Part shown: in pieces, positions 8,473 to 15,409 of the stretch | How the letters are laid out: each line of letters starts with the position of its first letter | How positions within the stretch are numbered: the stretch's first letter is position 1 | Assembly (NCBI RefSeq): GCF_000577275.2 | Contig: NZ_HG916852.1 | Coordinates: 3,227,001-3,291,000 of the forward strand | Reading direction: 5' to 3' | Length of the DNA: 64,000 nt | DNA from: Rhizobium favelukesii | GTDB lineage: Bacteria > Pseudomonadota > Alphaproteobacteria > Rhizobiales > Rhizobiaceae | Program-made: the position numbers and the translations under genes | The notes under the pieces: model-generated | What the model saw: the letters and a program-made list of their open reading frames with translations, nothing else | Told to the model about the DNA's origin: nothing | Databases searched by the model: none

Positions 8473-8529
8473 ATCCCCTGCAGTTGACCGATGCTTGCGC
8501 ACTGGTCGTTGATGGTGACTGCAGGGGAT
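8473..8529 (-). promoter_or_regulatory. dipZ leader hairpin covering the ribosome binding site
   Basis: Two perfect 12-base arms (8473-8484 and 8518-8529, ATCCCCTGCAGT / ACTGCAGGGGAT) are separated by 33 bases. In the dipZ mRNA the 3' arm contains the AGGGG ribosome site and ends five bases before the ATG at 8468, so folding would block initiation. The intervening loop can form a further short GACC/GGTC stem. This is the geometry of an RNA thermometer or a ligand- or protein-controlled translational switch; which of these applies cannot be told from sequence. Confidence 0.6.
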
Positions 8530-8564
8530 CAGCCCGAAGTATCCAGGATGTGTCGCGTTTCCTG

Positions 8565-8580
8565 AGCTCGACTTTGTACA
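8565..8580. repeat. Left terminal inverted repeat of the insertion sequence
   Basis: The 16 bases AGCTCGACTTTGTACA match the reverse complement of 10067-10082 exactly. They mark the left boundary of the element. Confidence 0.9.
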
Positions 8581-8683
8581 AAATCGGTGGTGATTTCGGG
8601 GGCATCTGAGCAGCCCTGGGTGAATCAATTCGCCGCAGGGTCCCGGCCTTGCGCCATTCGTTTGATCGGATTCGAACGAATGG

Positions 8684-10066
8684 ATGAGCGAACAACATGA
8701 TTGTAGCCGTGAGCCGGGAGACGCGGTCCCCCACATCCTTCGCAAATGGCTGTCGCCGTTTCGTTTCTGGTTTACCGCGCCAAGCTGGGAGCATCTGCTG
8801 GTCCTGGTGATGGGTGCGCTCCTTTCGCCTGGCAAGCGAACGGTGACGGCCTGCCTGCGCATCACCGGACGCGCGGAGGTAAGTAATTTTGCCGCCTATC
8901 ATCAACTCCTCAACCGAGCCCGCTGGAACCCTCGCACGTTGGCGGCCCGTCTGCTGTCCATCATTGTTGCCCGGCTCGTGCCCGAGGGCCCTGTCGTGAT
9001 TGGCATGGATGATACAATCGAACGGCGTTGGGGCCAACGCATCGCCGCGCGTGGAATTTATCGTGACCCGGTGCGCTCCAGCCATGGCCACTTTGTCAAA
9101 GCCAGCGGCTTGAGATGGTTGAGCTTCATGGTTCTTTCACCTGTCCCATGGGCAAAATGTATTAAAGCCCTGCCGGTGCTGACGATCCTGTGTCCCTCTG
9201 AGCGCCATGATCAGAAGAAGGGCCGAAAGCACAAGCTGCTGACTGATTGGGCAAGGCAAGGCGTCTTGCAGCTTTGCCGCTGGCTGCCGGGCCGCGAAAT
9301 CATCTTTGTCGGCGATAGCAGCTTTGCCGTTCATACACTGGCTGCGGCTCTTCCCGACACGGCCACTCTCATCACGCGGTTGCGTCTGGATGCCAGTCTC
9401 TTTGCTCCACCAGATCAACGGCACGAACATACGCTCGGGCGACCGGCGCAAAAAGGCAGGCCATTGCCGAAACTGAAAACGCTCCTCAAAGACGCAAAGA
9501 CCGAGTGGCAGCGCATCGTCGCATCGTCCTGGTACGGCAAGCAAACCGACAAAACCCTTGATGTCACATCAGGAACCGGCCTCTGGTATCGGCGTGGAAC
9601 GCCCCCAAGACCAATTCGCTGGGTTCTCGTTCGCGATCCATCAGGCCGTCGTGAACCCCAGGCGTTCATGAGCACCAACGTCAACCTTGAGCCCGCTCAG
9701 ATCATTGCCTATTTCGTTCGGCGCTGGCAGATCGAGGTCACCTTCGCCGAAACGCGAGCGCATCTTGGCGTGGAAACCCAACGGCAGTGGAACGACAAAG
9801 CCATCATGCGCACGACCCCGTCGCTGCTGGCGCTCTACAGCCTCGTCACACTCTGGGCATGCGATCTGCTCGGTCATGGCGTCCTTCCCTATGCCGCCGC
9901 CTGGTACAAGAAAACAGAGTTCACCTTCTCCGATGCCATCGGTGCGGTTCGCATGATCCTGTGGGATCAGGATATTTATCGACAGCACCCGCCAGACCCG
10001 GACATTCCTGAAACTCAACCAAGCCGCCTCAAGCGGATGACACAAGCACTTTGCTTCGCTGCATAA
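8684..10066 (+). CDS. DDE transposase, DDE_5 / IS701-like
   Basis: The 460-residue protein is an intact transposase. The first catalytic Asp is in GMDDTIERRWG (about 108), the second in FVGDSSF (about 209), and the Glu in RRWQIEVTFAETRAHLG (about 350), a Y...RW.IE..F pattern shared by the IS4/IS701 supergroup. It ends one base before the right inverted repeat. Because both the gene and the terminal repeats are intact, the element may be active. The family assignment to IS701/DDE_5 is from memory of motif style and should be treated as tentative; the transposase call itself is secure. Confidence 0.9.
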   Translation: MSEQHDCSREPGDAVPHILRKWLSPFRFWFTAPSWEHLLVLVMGALLSPGKRTVTACLRITGRAEVSNFAAYHQLLNRARWNPRTLAARLLSIIVARLVPEGPVVIGMDDTIERRWGQRIAARGIYRDPVRSSHGHFVKASGLRWLSFMVLSPVPWAKCIKALPVLTILCPSERHDQKKGRKHKLLTDWARQGVLQLCRWLPGREIIFVGDSSFAVHTLAAALPDTATLITRLRLDASLFAPPDQRHEHTLGRPAQKGRPLPKLKTLLKDAKTEWQRIVASSWYGKQTDKTLDVTSGTGLWYRRGTPPRPIRWVLVRDPSGRREPQAFMSTNVNLEPAQIIAYFVRRWQIEVTFAETRAHLGVETQRQWNDKAIMRTTPSLLALYSLVTLWACDLLGHGVLPYAAAWYKKTEFTFSDAIGAVRMILWDQDIYRQHPPDPDIPETQPSRLKRMTQALCFAA

Positions 10067-10082
10067 TGTACAAAGTCGAGCT
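10067..10082. repeat. Right terminal inverted repeat of the insertion sequence
   Basis: This is the exact reverse complement of 8565-8580. It starts immediately after the transposase stop codon. Confidence 0.9.
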
Positions 10083-10121
10083 GAGAATTGTATCAAAATG
10101 CAAGCAGCGCCAGCCGTAGGC

Positions 10122-10799
10122 TCATGCGTTCAAAAGCTTCAACAGTTTCTTGGCGGCCGAGGTGGACGAAGCCGGGTTCTGGCCTGTGATCAAGCGCCCA
10201 TCAACGATGGTGAAATCGGCCCAGTCGCCGGCTTTCTCATAGTGCCCGCCCAATCGCTTCAGCTCATCCTCGACGAGGAAAGGCACGACCTCCGTGAGAT
10301 GGACGGCCTCCTCCTCGCTGTTGGCAAAGCCCGTGACACGCTTGCCCTTGACAAGGGGCTGTCCCTGATAGGTCACCTTTCTCAGAACTCCGGGGGCATG
10401 ACAGACAGCGGCGACCGGTTTGCCGGCATTGTAGAAGCTTTCGATCAGCGCGATCGAATTCCTGTCGTTGACGAGGTCCCACATCGGACCGTGGCCACCG
10501 GGATAGAAGACCGTGTCGAAGCCGTCCGCCTTGACGTCGCTAAGCATTACAGTGTTTGCCAGCTCCTTTTGCGCCGCTGGATCGCCCTTGAAGCGGGCCA
10601 TCGCCTCGGTCTGGTTGGCTGGCTCGTCGCTCTTCGGATCGATCGGCGGCTGCCCGCCCTTGGGCGAGGCCAAGGTGATCTCGGCACCTGCATCCTTGAA
10701 CACGTAGTAGGGCGCAGCAAACTCCTCGAGCCAGAAGCCGGTCAGCTTTCCGGTGTTTCCGAGCTGATCATGCGAAGTCAAAACCATCAGGATCTTCAT
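10122..10799 (-). CDS. DJ-1/PfpI family protein (type 1 glutamine amidotransferase-like)
   Basis: The start is the ATG at 10799 (MKILMVLTSHDQLG), after GGGAGA; the frame is open ten codons further but without a ribosome site. The 225-residue protein has the nucleophile elbow AAVCHAPG (Cys near 132), an upstream acidic residue in YPGGHGPMWDL, and the large insertions of the Hsp31/YhbO-like subgroup. Such proteins act as glyoxalases, deglycases or chaperones on glycation or oxidation damage in the cytoplasm. It is divergent from the LysR gene at 11042, which may control it. Confidence 0.88.
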   Translation of the reverse strand: MKILMVLTSHDQLGNTGKLTGFWLEEFAAPYYVFKDAGAEITLASPKGGQPPIDPKSDEPANQTEAMARFKGDPAAQKELANTVMLSDVKADGFDTVFYPGGHGPMWDLVNDRNSIALIESFYNAGKPVAAVCHAPGVLRKVTYQGQPLVKGKRVTGFANSEEEAVHLTEVVPFLVEDELKRLGGHYEKAGDWADFTIVDGRLITGQNPASSTSAAKKLLKLLNA

Positions 10800-11041
10800 C
10801 GTCGGTCTCCCTTTGTTGAGCGAACGCAAGACGCGGTTTGGCCGGCTACCCTCGCAGTCGCGCGCATTGCTCGCTGCAGGGCCTCGTCATCCAACCTGAA
10901 AGATTCTGGATCCGCTGCCGGGCTACCCGACCGATAGCGCGGTGGCGCGGCCTGTCTTGCTTTTACCTCCCGATATTTACTTCCTTCCGATTTCGGGTGA
11001 ATACTCGCCGCCAGGCAATCACTATTCCGCGGGGCGACACA

Positions 11042-11974
11042 ATGGATCGCATCGACGCCATGAAGGTGTTTGTGACGGCAATCGACGAGGGCAGTCTCGC
11101 CGGAGCAGCCCGCAACTTGAAACGATCGCCGACGGCGGTTAGCCGGGCGCTCAGCTTCCTAGAGGCGCATGTCGGCGTCGAACTGCTGCACCGGACAACC
11201 CGGACGCTGAAGCTGAGCGAGGCAGGTCAGCGCTATGCGGCAGCCTGCCGGCGTGTGCTCGTCGATCTTGAAGAAGCCGACATGCTAGCCGGGGGCGAGC
11301 GCTCCGCACCGCGCGGAACGCTGACCATTTCGGCACCGCCGATTCTTGGAGAAGAGGTGCTGCGCCCCATACTGGACGACTTCCTTGACCTTCACCCGAC
11401 GGTCTCCGTGCGGTTTCTTATGCTGGATCGGTTCGTCAACCTGGTCGACGAAGGCGTCGATCTTGCCGTGCGCATCGGCCACTTGTCGGATTCCTCCCAT
11501 GTCTCCACTCGTCTCGGTGGCGACGTGCGACGCGTCGTGGTCGCCTCTCCTCGTTATCTGGCCAACCATCCGCGCATCGACGAACCCGGGGACCTGGCGA
11601 AACAGCAGATCATCGCGTTCAGCAACTTCGGCCTGGATTCCTGGAGCTTCACACCGGCGAAGGGGTCTACGATCCCGCGGACGGTTCATTTCACGCCGCG
11701 CTGTATCGTCAACAGCGTTCGCGCCGCCGCCGCGTCAGCCGCTGCAGGCGGCGGCCTGACGAGGCTCTATTCCTACCATGTCGCATCTTATGTGCGCGAC
11801 GGACAGTTGAAGATCGTGCTCGCGGACGCAGAGCACCCGCCGCTGCCCGTGCATCTGCTCGCACCGCAAGGCCGGATGTCGGTGCCAAAGGTCCGGGCCT
11901 TCGTGGACTTTGCAACGCCCCGCCTGCGTTCCGAATTCGCGCGCATGGCAACTGCAGCAGGCGTACTCGCCTAA
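11042..11974 (+). CDS. LysR-family transcriptional regulator
   Basis: The 310-residue protein has an N-terminal helix-turn-helix (about 3-62: MDRIDAMKVFVTAIDEGS, SPTAVSRALSFLE, LLHRTTRTLKLSEAG) and a substrate-binding-like effector domain from about 90. The in-frame extension upstream of 11042 lies in the divergent promoter region and is rejected. It belongs to the CrgA/AaeR-like branch. It sits between the divergent PfpI-type gene and the SDR - DsbA - tautomerase operon, either of which could be its target. The effector is unknown. Confidence 0.92.
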   Translation: MDRIDAMKVFVTAIDEGSLAGAARNLKRSPTAVSRALSFLEAHVGVELLHRTTRTLKLSEAGQRYAAACRRVLVDLEEADMLAGGERSAPRGTLTISAPPILGEEVLRPILDDFLDLHPTVSVRFLMLDRFVNLVDEGVDLAVRIGHLSDSSHVSTRLGGDVRRVVVASPRYLANHPRIDEPGDLAKQQIIAFSNFGLDSWSFTPAKGSTIPRTVHFTPRCIVNSVRAAAASAAAGGGLTRLYSYHVASYVRDGQLKIVLADAEHPPLPVHLLAPQGRMSVPKVRAFVDFATPRLRSEFARMATAAGVLA

Positions 11975-12114
11975 TTATGCCGAAATTCGGTTGATTGTCG
12001 CTCAAACAACGGCAATTCTCTCACATATCGAATGGATCTAAATCAATTGCACCAACGCCGAGGGCGTAGGGCGGCCTCAACTGTAACGGCCGCTGCACTT
12101 GAAAGGATCACATC

Positions 12115-12828
12115 ATGAGCACGGAACAGAAGGTCGCCATTATCACCGGCGCATCGCAAGGCATCGGTGCAGCATTGGTTCAGGCTTACCGCGACCGGAA
12201 CTATCGCGTCGTGGCCACCTCCCGATCGATCGAGACCAGCTCCGATACAGGCATCCTCGCCGTAGCCGGCGATATCAGCAAGCCCGAGACTGCAGAGCGG
12301 GTAGTGCGCGAAGCGCGTCAGCGTTTCGGCCGCATTGACACGCTCGTGAACAACGCCGGCGTCTTCCTGGCGAAGCCATTCACCGAATTCACCCAGCAGG
12401 ACTACGACCACAACATGAGCGTCAATGTCGCTGGCTTCTTCCACATCACGCAGCGCGCAATCGCGGAAATGCTGAAGCAGGGCTCGGGTCACATCGTCAC
12501 GATCACGACCAGCCTGGTCAATCAGCCGATCGCCGGTGTGCCCGCAGCTCTCGCTTCCCTGACCAAGGGTGGTCTGAACGCAGTCACCCAGGAACTGGCC
12601 ATCGAGTACGCAAAGAGCGGCGTTCGCGTCAACGCGGTCTCGCCGGGCGTGATCAAAACGCCGATGCATCCGCACGAAACCCACGCCGCGCTTTCGACCC
12701 TGCATCCGGTCGGCCGGATGGGCGAAATTCGCGATATCGTCGACGCCGTCCTCTATCTTGAGAGCGCGAGCTTTGTGACCGGCGAGATCCTCCACGTCGA
12801 TGGCGGTCAGAACGCCGGCCGCTGGTAG
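12115..12828 (+). CDS. Short-chain dehydrogenase/reductase family protein lacking the catalytic tyrosine
   Basis: The 237-residue protein has the SDR cofactor motif TGASQGIG (11-18), the NNAG segment (VNNAGVF), an SDR-type Ser in TITTSLV, and the C-terminal VTGEILHVDGG. The usual YxxxK active site is changed: the segment reads PAALASLTKGG, so the position four before the Lys is Ala instead of Tyr and no Tyr is near. Normal SDR proton transfer would be lost, so it may act on a different substrate class, bind nucleotide as a regulator, or be inactive. It is the first gene of an operon with a DsbA-like protein and a small tautomerase. Confidence 0.88.
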   Translation: MSTEQKVAIITGASQGIGAALVQAYRDRNYRVVATSRSIETSSDTGILAVAGDISKPETAERVVREARQRFGRIDTLVNNAGVFLAKPFTEFTQQDYDHNMSVNVAGFFHITQRAIAEMLKQGSGHIVTITTSLVNQPIAGVPAALASLTKGGLNAVTQELAIEYAKSGVRVNAVSPGVIKTPMHPHETHAALSTLHPVGRMGEIRDIVDAVLYLESASFVTGEILHVDGGQNAGRW

Positions 12829-12931
12829 GCACTGCGACGTTGGTTGTCCGGCCGAACCAACGTTCATCCCCGCGGCCGCGAGCCCGAATGGCCGCGGTCG
12901 CCGTCAAGATAAAGCTGAAATGAGGTGGAAA

Positions 12932-13567
12932 ATGAAACTGGTCATGGTCGCCGACCCGATGTGTTCCTGGTGCTACGGTTTCGGAAAAGAAATGACTGCG
13001 CTGCAGCAGCGTCACCCCGAGATCTCGCTTGCGATCATCGTCGGAGGTTTGCGCGCCGGTGCGACAGATGTGCTTGACGAGGCGGGCAAGCGTTTTCGCC
13101 TGGAACATTGGGCGCGGGTCGAACAGGCAAGCGGCCTTCCCTTCAATCGGGATGGGCTGATGGCCCGCCAGGGCTTTGTGTATGACACCGAACCCGTTTG
13201 CAGGGCGGTCGTGGCGGCACGTATCCTGGCCCCGGAAGCCGACTTGCTGAAGGTCTTCCGCGCCTTCCAGCATGCATTCTATGTCGATGCCGTCGACACG
13301 ACCGATGGCACGGTTCTCGCCAAGGTGGGTGCCGAGGCCTTGAGTGCCGAAGGCCATCCCGTCACCCAGGACGAGTTTCTGGCGATATGGCAGAGCAAGA
13401 GCACCATCGACGCCGCCTCGGCTGACTTCATCAGGGCGCGATCGATGGGCGTGACGAGTTTCCCAAGCTTGTTCCTTGCCCAACAAGGCAAACTGCGCCG
13501 GGTCGGCAACGGATATGCCGATGTCGAAACATTGGAACACGAGATCGCCGCTCTGCTCGCAGCATAG
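12932..13567 (+). CDS. DsbA-family thioredoxin-fold protein
   Basis: The start is the ATG at 12932 (MKLVMVADPMCSWCYG), preceded by GAGGTGG; an ATG four codons upstream is less well placed. The 211-residue protein carries the active site CSWC near residue 11-14, a helical insertion, and the cis-Pro loop TSFPSLF near the C terminus. There is no signal peptide, so it is cytoplasmic, like FrnE-type oxidoreductases. It may handle disulfide or glutathione-linked chemistry alongside the adjacent SDR and tautomerase. The specific substrate is unknown. Confidence 0.88.
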   Translation: MKLVMVADPMCSWCYGFGKEMTALQQRHPEISLAIIVGGLRAGATDVLDEAGKRFRLEHWARVEQASGLPFNRDGLMARQGFVYDTEPVCRAVVAARILAPEADLLKVFRAFQHAFYVDAVDTTDGTVLAKVGAEALSAEGHPVTQDEFLAIWQSKSTIDAASADFIRARSMGVTSFPSLFLAQQGKLRRVGNGYADVETLEHEIAALLAA

Positions 13568-13603
13568 CGCCATTTAAGTCAAGCCCGAGAAAGGAGACTG
13601 CAA

Positions 13604-13843
13604 ATGCCCATCGTCACCGTACAGGTTACCCGCGAAGGAACCACACCCGACCGCAATTCGGTAACGGCCGAAGAAAAGGCCGCGATCATCAAGGGCGTCA
13701 GCCAAGTGCTGCTCGACGTGCTTAACAAGCCGCTTGAATCGACCTATGTCGTCATCGAGGAAGTCGATCTCGACAATTGGGGCTGGGGCGGCCTGCCGAC
13801 CGTGCAGTACCGCAAACAGCGCGCCGCGGCAGCAAAGTCCTGA
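13604..13843 (+). CDS. 4-oxalocrotonate tautomerase family enzyme
   Basis: The 79-residue product begins MPIVTVQVTREG, exposing Pro1 after removal of Met, the catalytic base of the tautomerase superfamily. The central part (KAAIIKGVSQVLLDVLNKP, then YVVIEEV) matches the beta-alpha-beta fold of the small subunit. These enzymes isomerise 2-hydroxymuconate-type acids or related enols in the cytoplasm. It is the third gene of the SDR - DsbA operon, 36 bases after the DsbA-like gene. A hairpin follows at 13862. Confidence 0.85.
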   Translation: MPIVTVQVTREGTTPDRNSVTAEEKAAIIKGVSQVLLDVLNKPLESTYVVIEEVDLDNWGWGGLPTVQYRKQRAAAAKS

Positions 13844-13861
13844 AGCTGTCGAGGTCTGCGC

Positions 13862-13894
13862 GGACCCGTTGCTCACGTTGCGAGCGACGGGTCC
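13862..13894 (+). terminator. Hairpin terminator after the tautomerase gene
   Basis: GGACCCGTTGCTC and GAGCGACGGGTCC form a 13-bp stem (one T-G wobble) with a 7-base loop. No clear T run follows, so it may be a factor-dependent or weak terminator. Confidence 0.5.
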
Positions 13895-14017
13895 TGGCGC
13901 TTGCGTTTCGACAGCGCTTCGGACAGCACCAGCCCGCATCGCGTTAGTCTATACTGGGCGCGAATATCAGCCATAGCGACCACTGCCCACCCGGGTCATA
14001 CCATTGTGCGTGGCTTC

Positions 14018-14332
14018 CTATTGCAGATGCTGAAGGCCGACCTCAGGACATCCTCGGACGTTGGCAAAGGTGATTTCGCGGCGATCGCCCCACCCGGTCA
14101 ATCCTCTCAACGTCAGAACATTCTCGTCGCGATAGACCACATCGGTCCGGTAGATGCCGGCACGGCGGGCTCTGTTCGTCGCTTGGCTGACGTTGCAGGT
14201 GCCTTCCGATGGCGACACATGCCAGGTGCTCGTACCCCTGCCGTCGCGATTCCAGCCGTCCGATGCGCCCGCCGCCACGGCCGGCAGCAAGGCTACGAAG
14301 ATCATCAAGGTCGTATGGAAGGCGGCTTTCAT
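14018..14332 (-). CDS. Small secreted protein of unknown function
   Basis: The 104-residue product starts at the ATG at 14332, after GGCAGGG. It has a signal peptide (MKAAFHTTLMIFVALLPAVAAGA) and a short mature part with two Cys (GTCNVSQ and RGCPEVG) that could form one disulfide, and several Trp and Arg. It is likely periplasmic. No family was recognised. It stands alone on the minus strand, convergent with the tautomerase operon. Confidence 0.5.
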   Translation of the reverse strand: MKAAFHTTLMIFVALLPAVAAGASDGWNRDGRGTSTWHVSPSEGTCNVSQATNRARRAGIYRTDVVYRDENVLTLRGLTGWGDRREITFANVRGCPEVGLQHLQ

Positions 14333-14455
14333 GATCCCTGCCCCGGTTGCACTGCGCTTGAGCGCTCTGCGCCAAAATAGACGGGCCTGCGCGTAGCGCA
14401 ATCATCTCCGGGCGGACCCGCGCGCCATTTGCGAACAAATGTCGCCGGAGTCGTG

Positions 14456-14486
14456 CGGCAGCGTTGATAATCGGTTAACGCTGCCG
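14456..14486 (-). terminator. Hairpin downstream of the aromatic catabolic operon
   Basis: A perfect 10-bp stem CGGCAGCGTT / AACGCTGCCG with an 11-base loop lies 17 bases beyond the stop of the last operon gene (14503). It has no T run on either side. Confidence 0.5.
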
Positions 14487-14502
14487 CCGATCGGCTGAGT
14501 GA

Positions 14503-15402
14503 TCACCCGTGGCGGGGTTCATCGTTCGCGCGGGCAAGGACAAAGTCGTGTTTTACCTCCCAGAAATCGCCGGCGAATTGATACTGTTTCGACCGTTCGC
14601 GATCGCTCGTCCGGCGGAATTCGGCAAGCAGGCTCTCCTTTACGCCGAACACTGCATCGGAACTGATGTAGGGATCATCGGGATCGAAGATATGGGTGGT
14701 CAGTGGTTCGAAGCCTTCGGCCTTGATGATGTAATGGAGATGCGCGGGCCGATAGGGATGGCGGCCCAGTTCCTTCAGCAGTTGCCCGACCGGGCCGTCA
14801 TCCGGGATCGGATAATATTTGGGTTTCACCGCCCGAAACCAGTAGCGCCCATCCGGACCGGTGCGGAACACGCCCCGCAGATTGAAGTCCGGCTGAAGGC
14901 CCTTTTGCTGAACGTCGTAGAAGCCCTCGTCGTTGGCCTGCCAGACATCGAGCAGCGCATCGGCGATCGGCTGTCCGTCGGTATCGAGGATCCGGCCTTC
15001 GATAAACATATCCTCGCCCTTCTGGTCGAGGCAGATGTTCGCCCCCATCGGCAGTTCCGGCGCGTCGGCAACGTGAAACGGACCAAGCACCGTGCTCTCC
15101 GAAGCACCCGAGGGTTTGCGGTTGTTGATCGCATCGACCAGCATCGAAACGCCGAGGACATCGGAGAGGAGAATAAACTCCTGCCGCCATTCGTTGCAGA
15201 TCTGCCCCGTGTGCGTCAGGAAGAAGATGGCCTTCATCCACTCATCCTGTGTCGGCTCCATTTCCTTTACCGCTTCGTGGAGCTTTCGCGTGATGACTTC
15301 CATCACCTGCTTCAGGCGTTCATCCTTGGCCTTGTCGTTGCGGCCGGTCACCACAGCGATCGAACTTTCTTCCGTAAAGAAGCCCTTCTCATGTGCTTCC
15401 AT
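14503..15402 (-). CDS. Intradiol ring-cleavage dioxygenase, hydroxyquinol 1,2-dioxygenase-like
   Basis: The start is the ATG at 15402 (MEAHEKGFFTEE), seven bases after the upstream hydroxylase gene. The 299-residue protein has the helical N-terminal domain of catechol / hydroxyquinol dioxygenases (about 20-100) and the catalytic beta-sandwich. The four non-haem Fe(III) ligands are visible: a Tyr in the DFNLRG / YYPIPDDGPVG region, the second Tyr there, and two His in RPAHLHYI. It should open hydroxyquinol (1,2,4-trihydroxybenzene) or a catechol between the hydroxyls to give maleylacetate or a muconate. It is the last gene of a nine-gene operon whose first gene encodes a second dioxygenase. 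Confidence 0.9.
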   Translation of the reverse strand: MEAHEKGFFTEESSIAVVTGRNDKAKDERLKQVMEVITRKLHEAVKEMEPTQDEWMKAIFFLTHTGQICNEWRQEFILLSDVLGVSMLVDAINNRKPSGASESTVLGPFHVADAPELPMGANICLDQKGEDMFIEGRILDTDGQPIADALLDVWQANDEGFYDVQQKGLQPDFNLRGVFRTGPDGRYWFRAVKPKYYPIPDDGPVGQLLKELGRHPYRPAHLHYIIKAEGFEPLTTHIFDPDDPYISSDAVFGVKESLLAEFRRTSDRERSKQYQFAGDFWEVKHDFVLARANDEPRHG

Positions 15403-15409
15403 GATGCTC

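Larger units (their letters stand above)
8565..10082 (+). mobile_element. Complete insertion sequence with 16-bp terminal inverted repeats
   Basis: The ends carry AGCTCGACTTTGTACA (8565-8580) and its exact reverse complement (10067-10082), enclosing one transposase gene and little else. This 1,518-bp element lies between the dipZ-msrA operon and the PfpI-type gene, about 35 bp upstream of the dipZ leader hairpin. A 3-bp direct repeat TGA can be drawn at the edges if the termini start at GCTCGAC, but it is too short to fix the target duplication. Confidence 0.9.

Noticed and set aside
8555..8568. Target-site duplication of the insertion sequence
   Set aside because: Only a 3-bp TGA match can be drawn and it depends on where the terminal repeat is started, so it is not reported as a feature.
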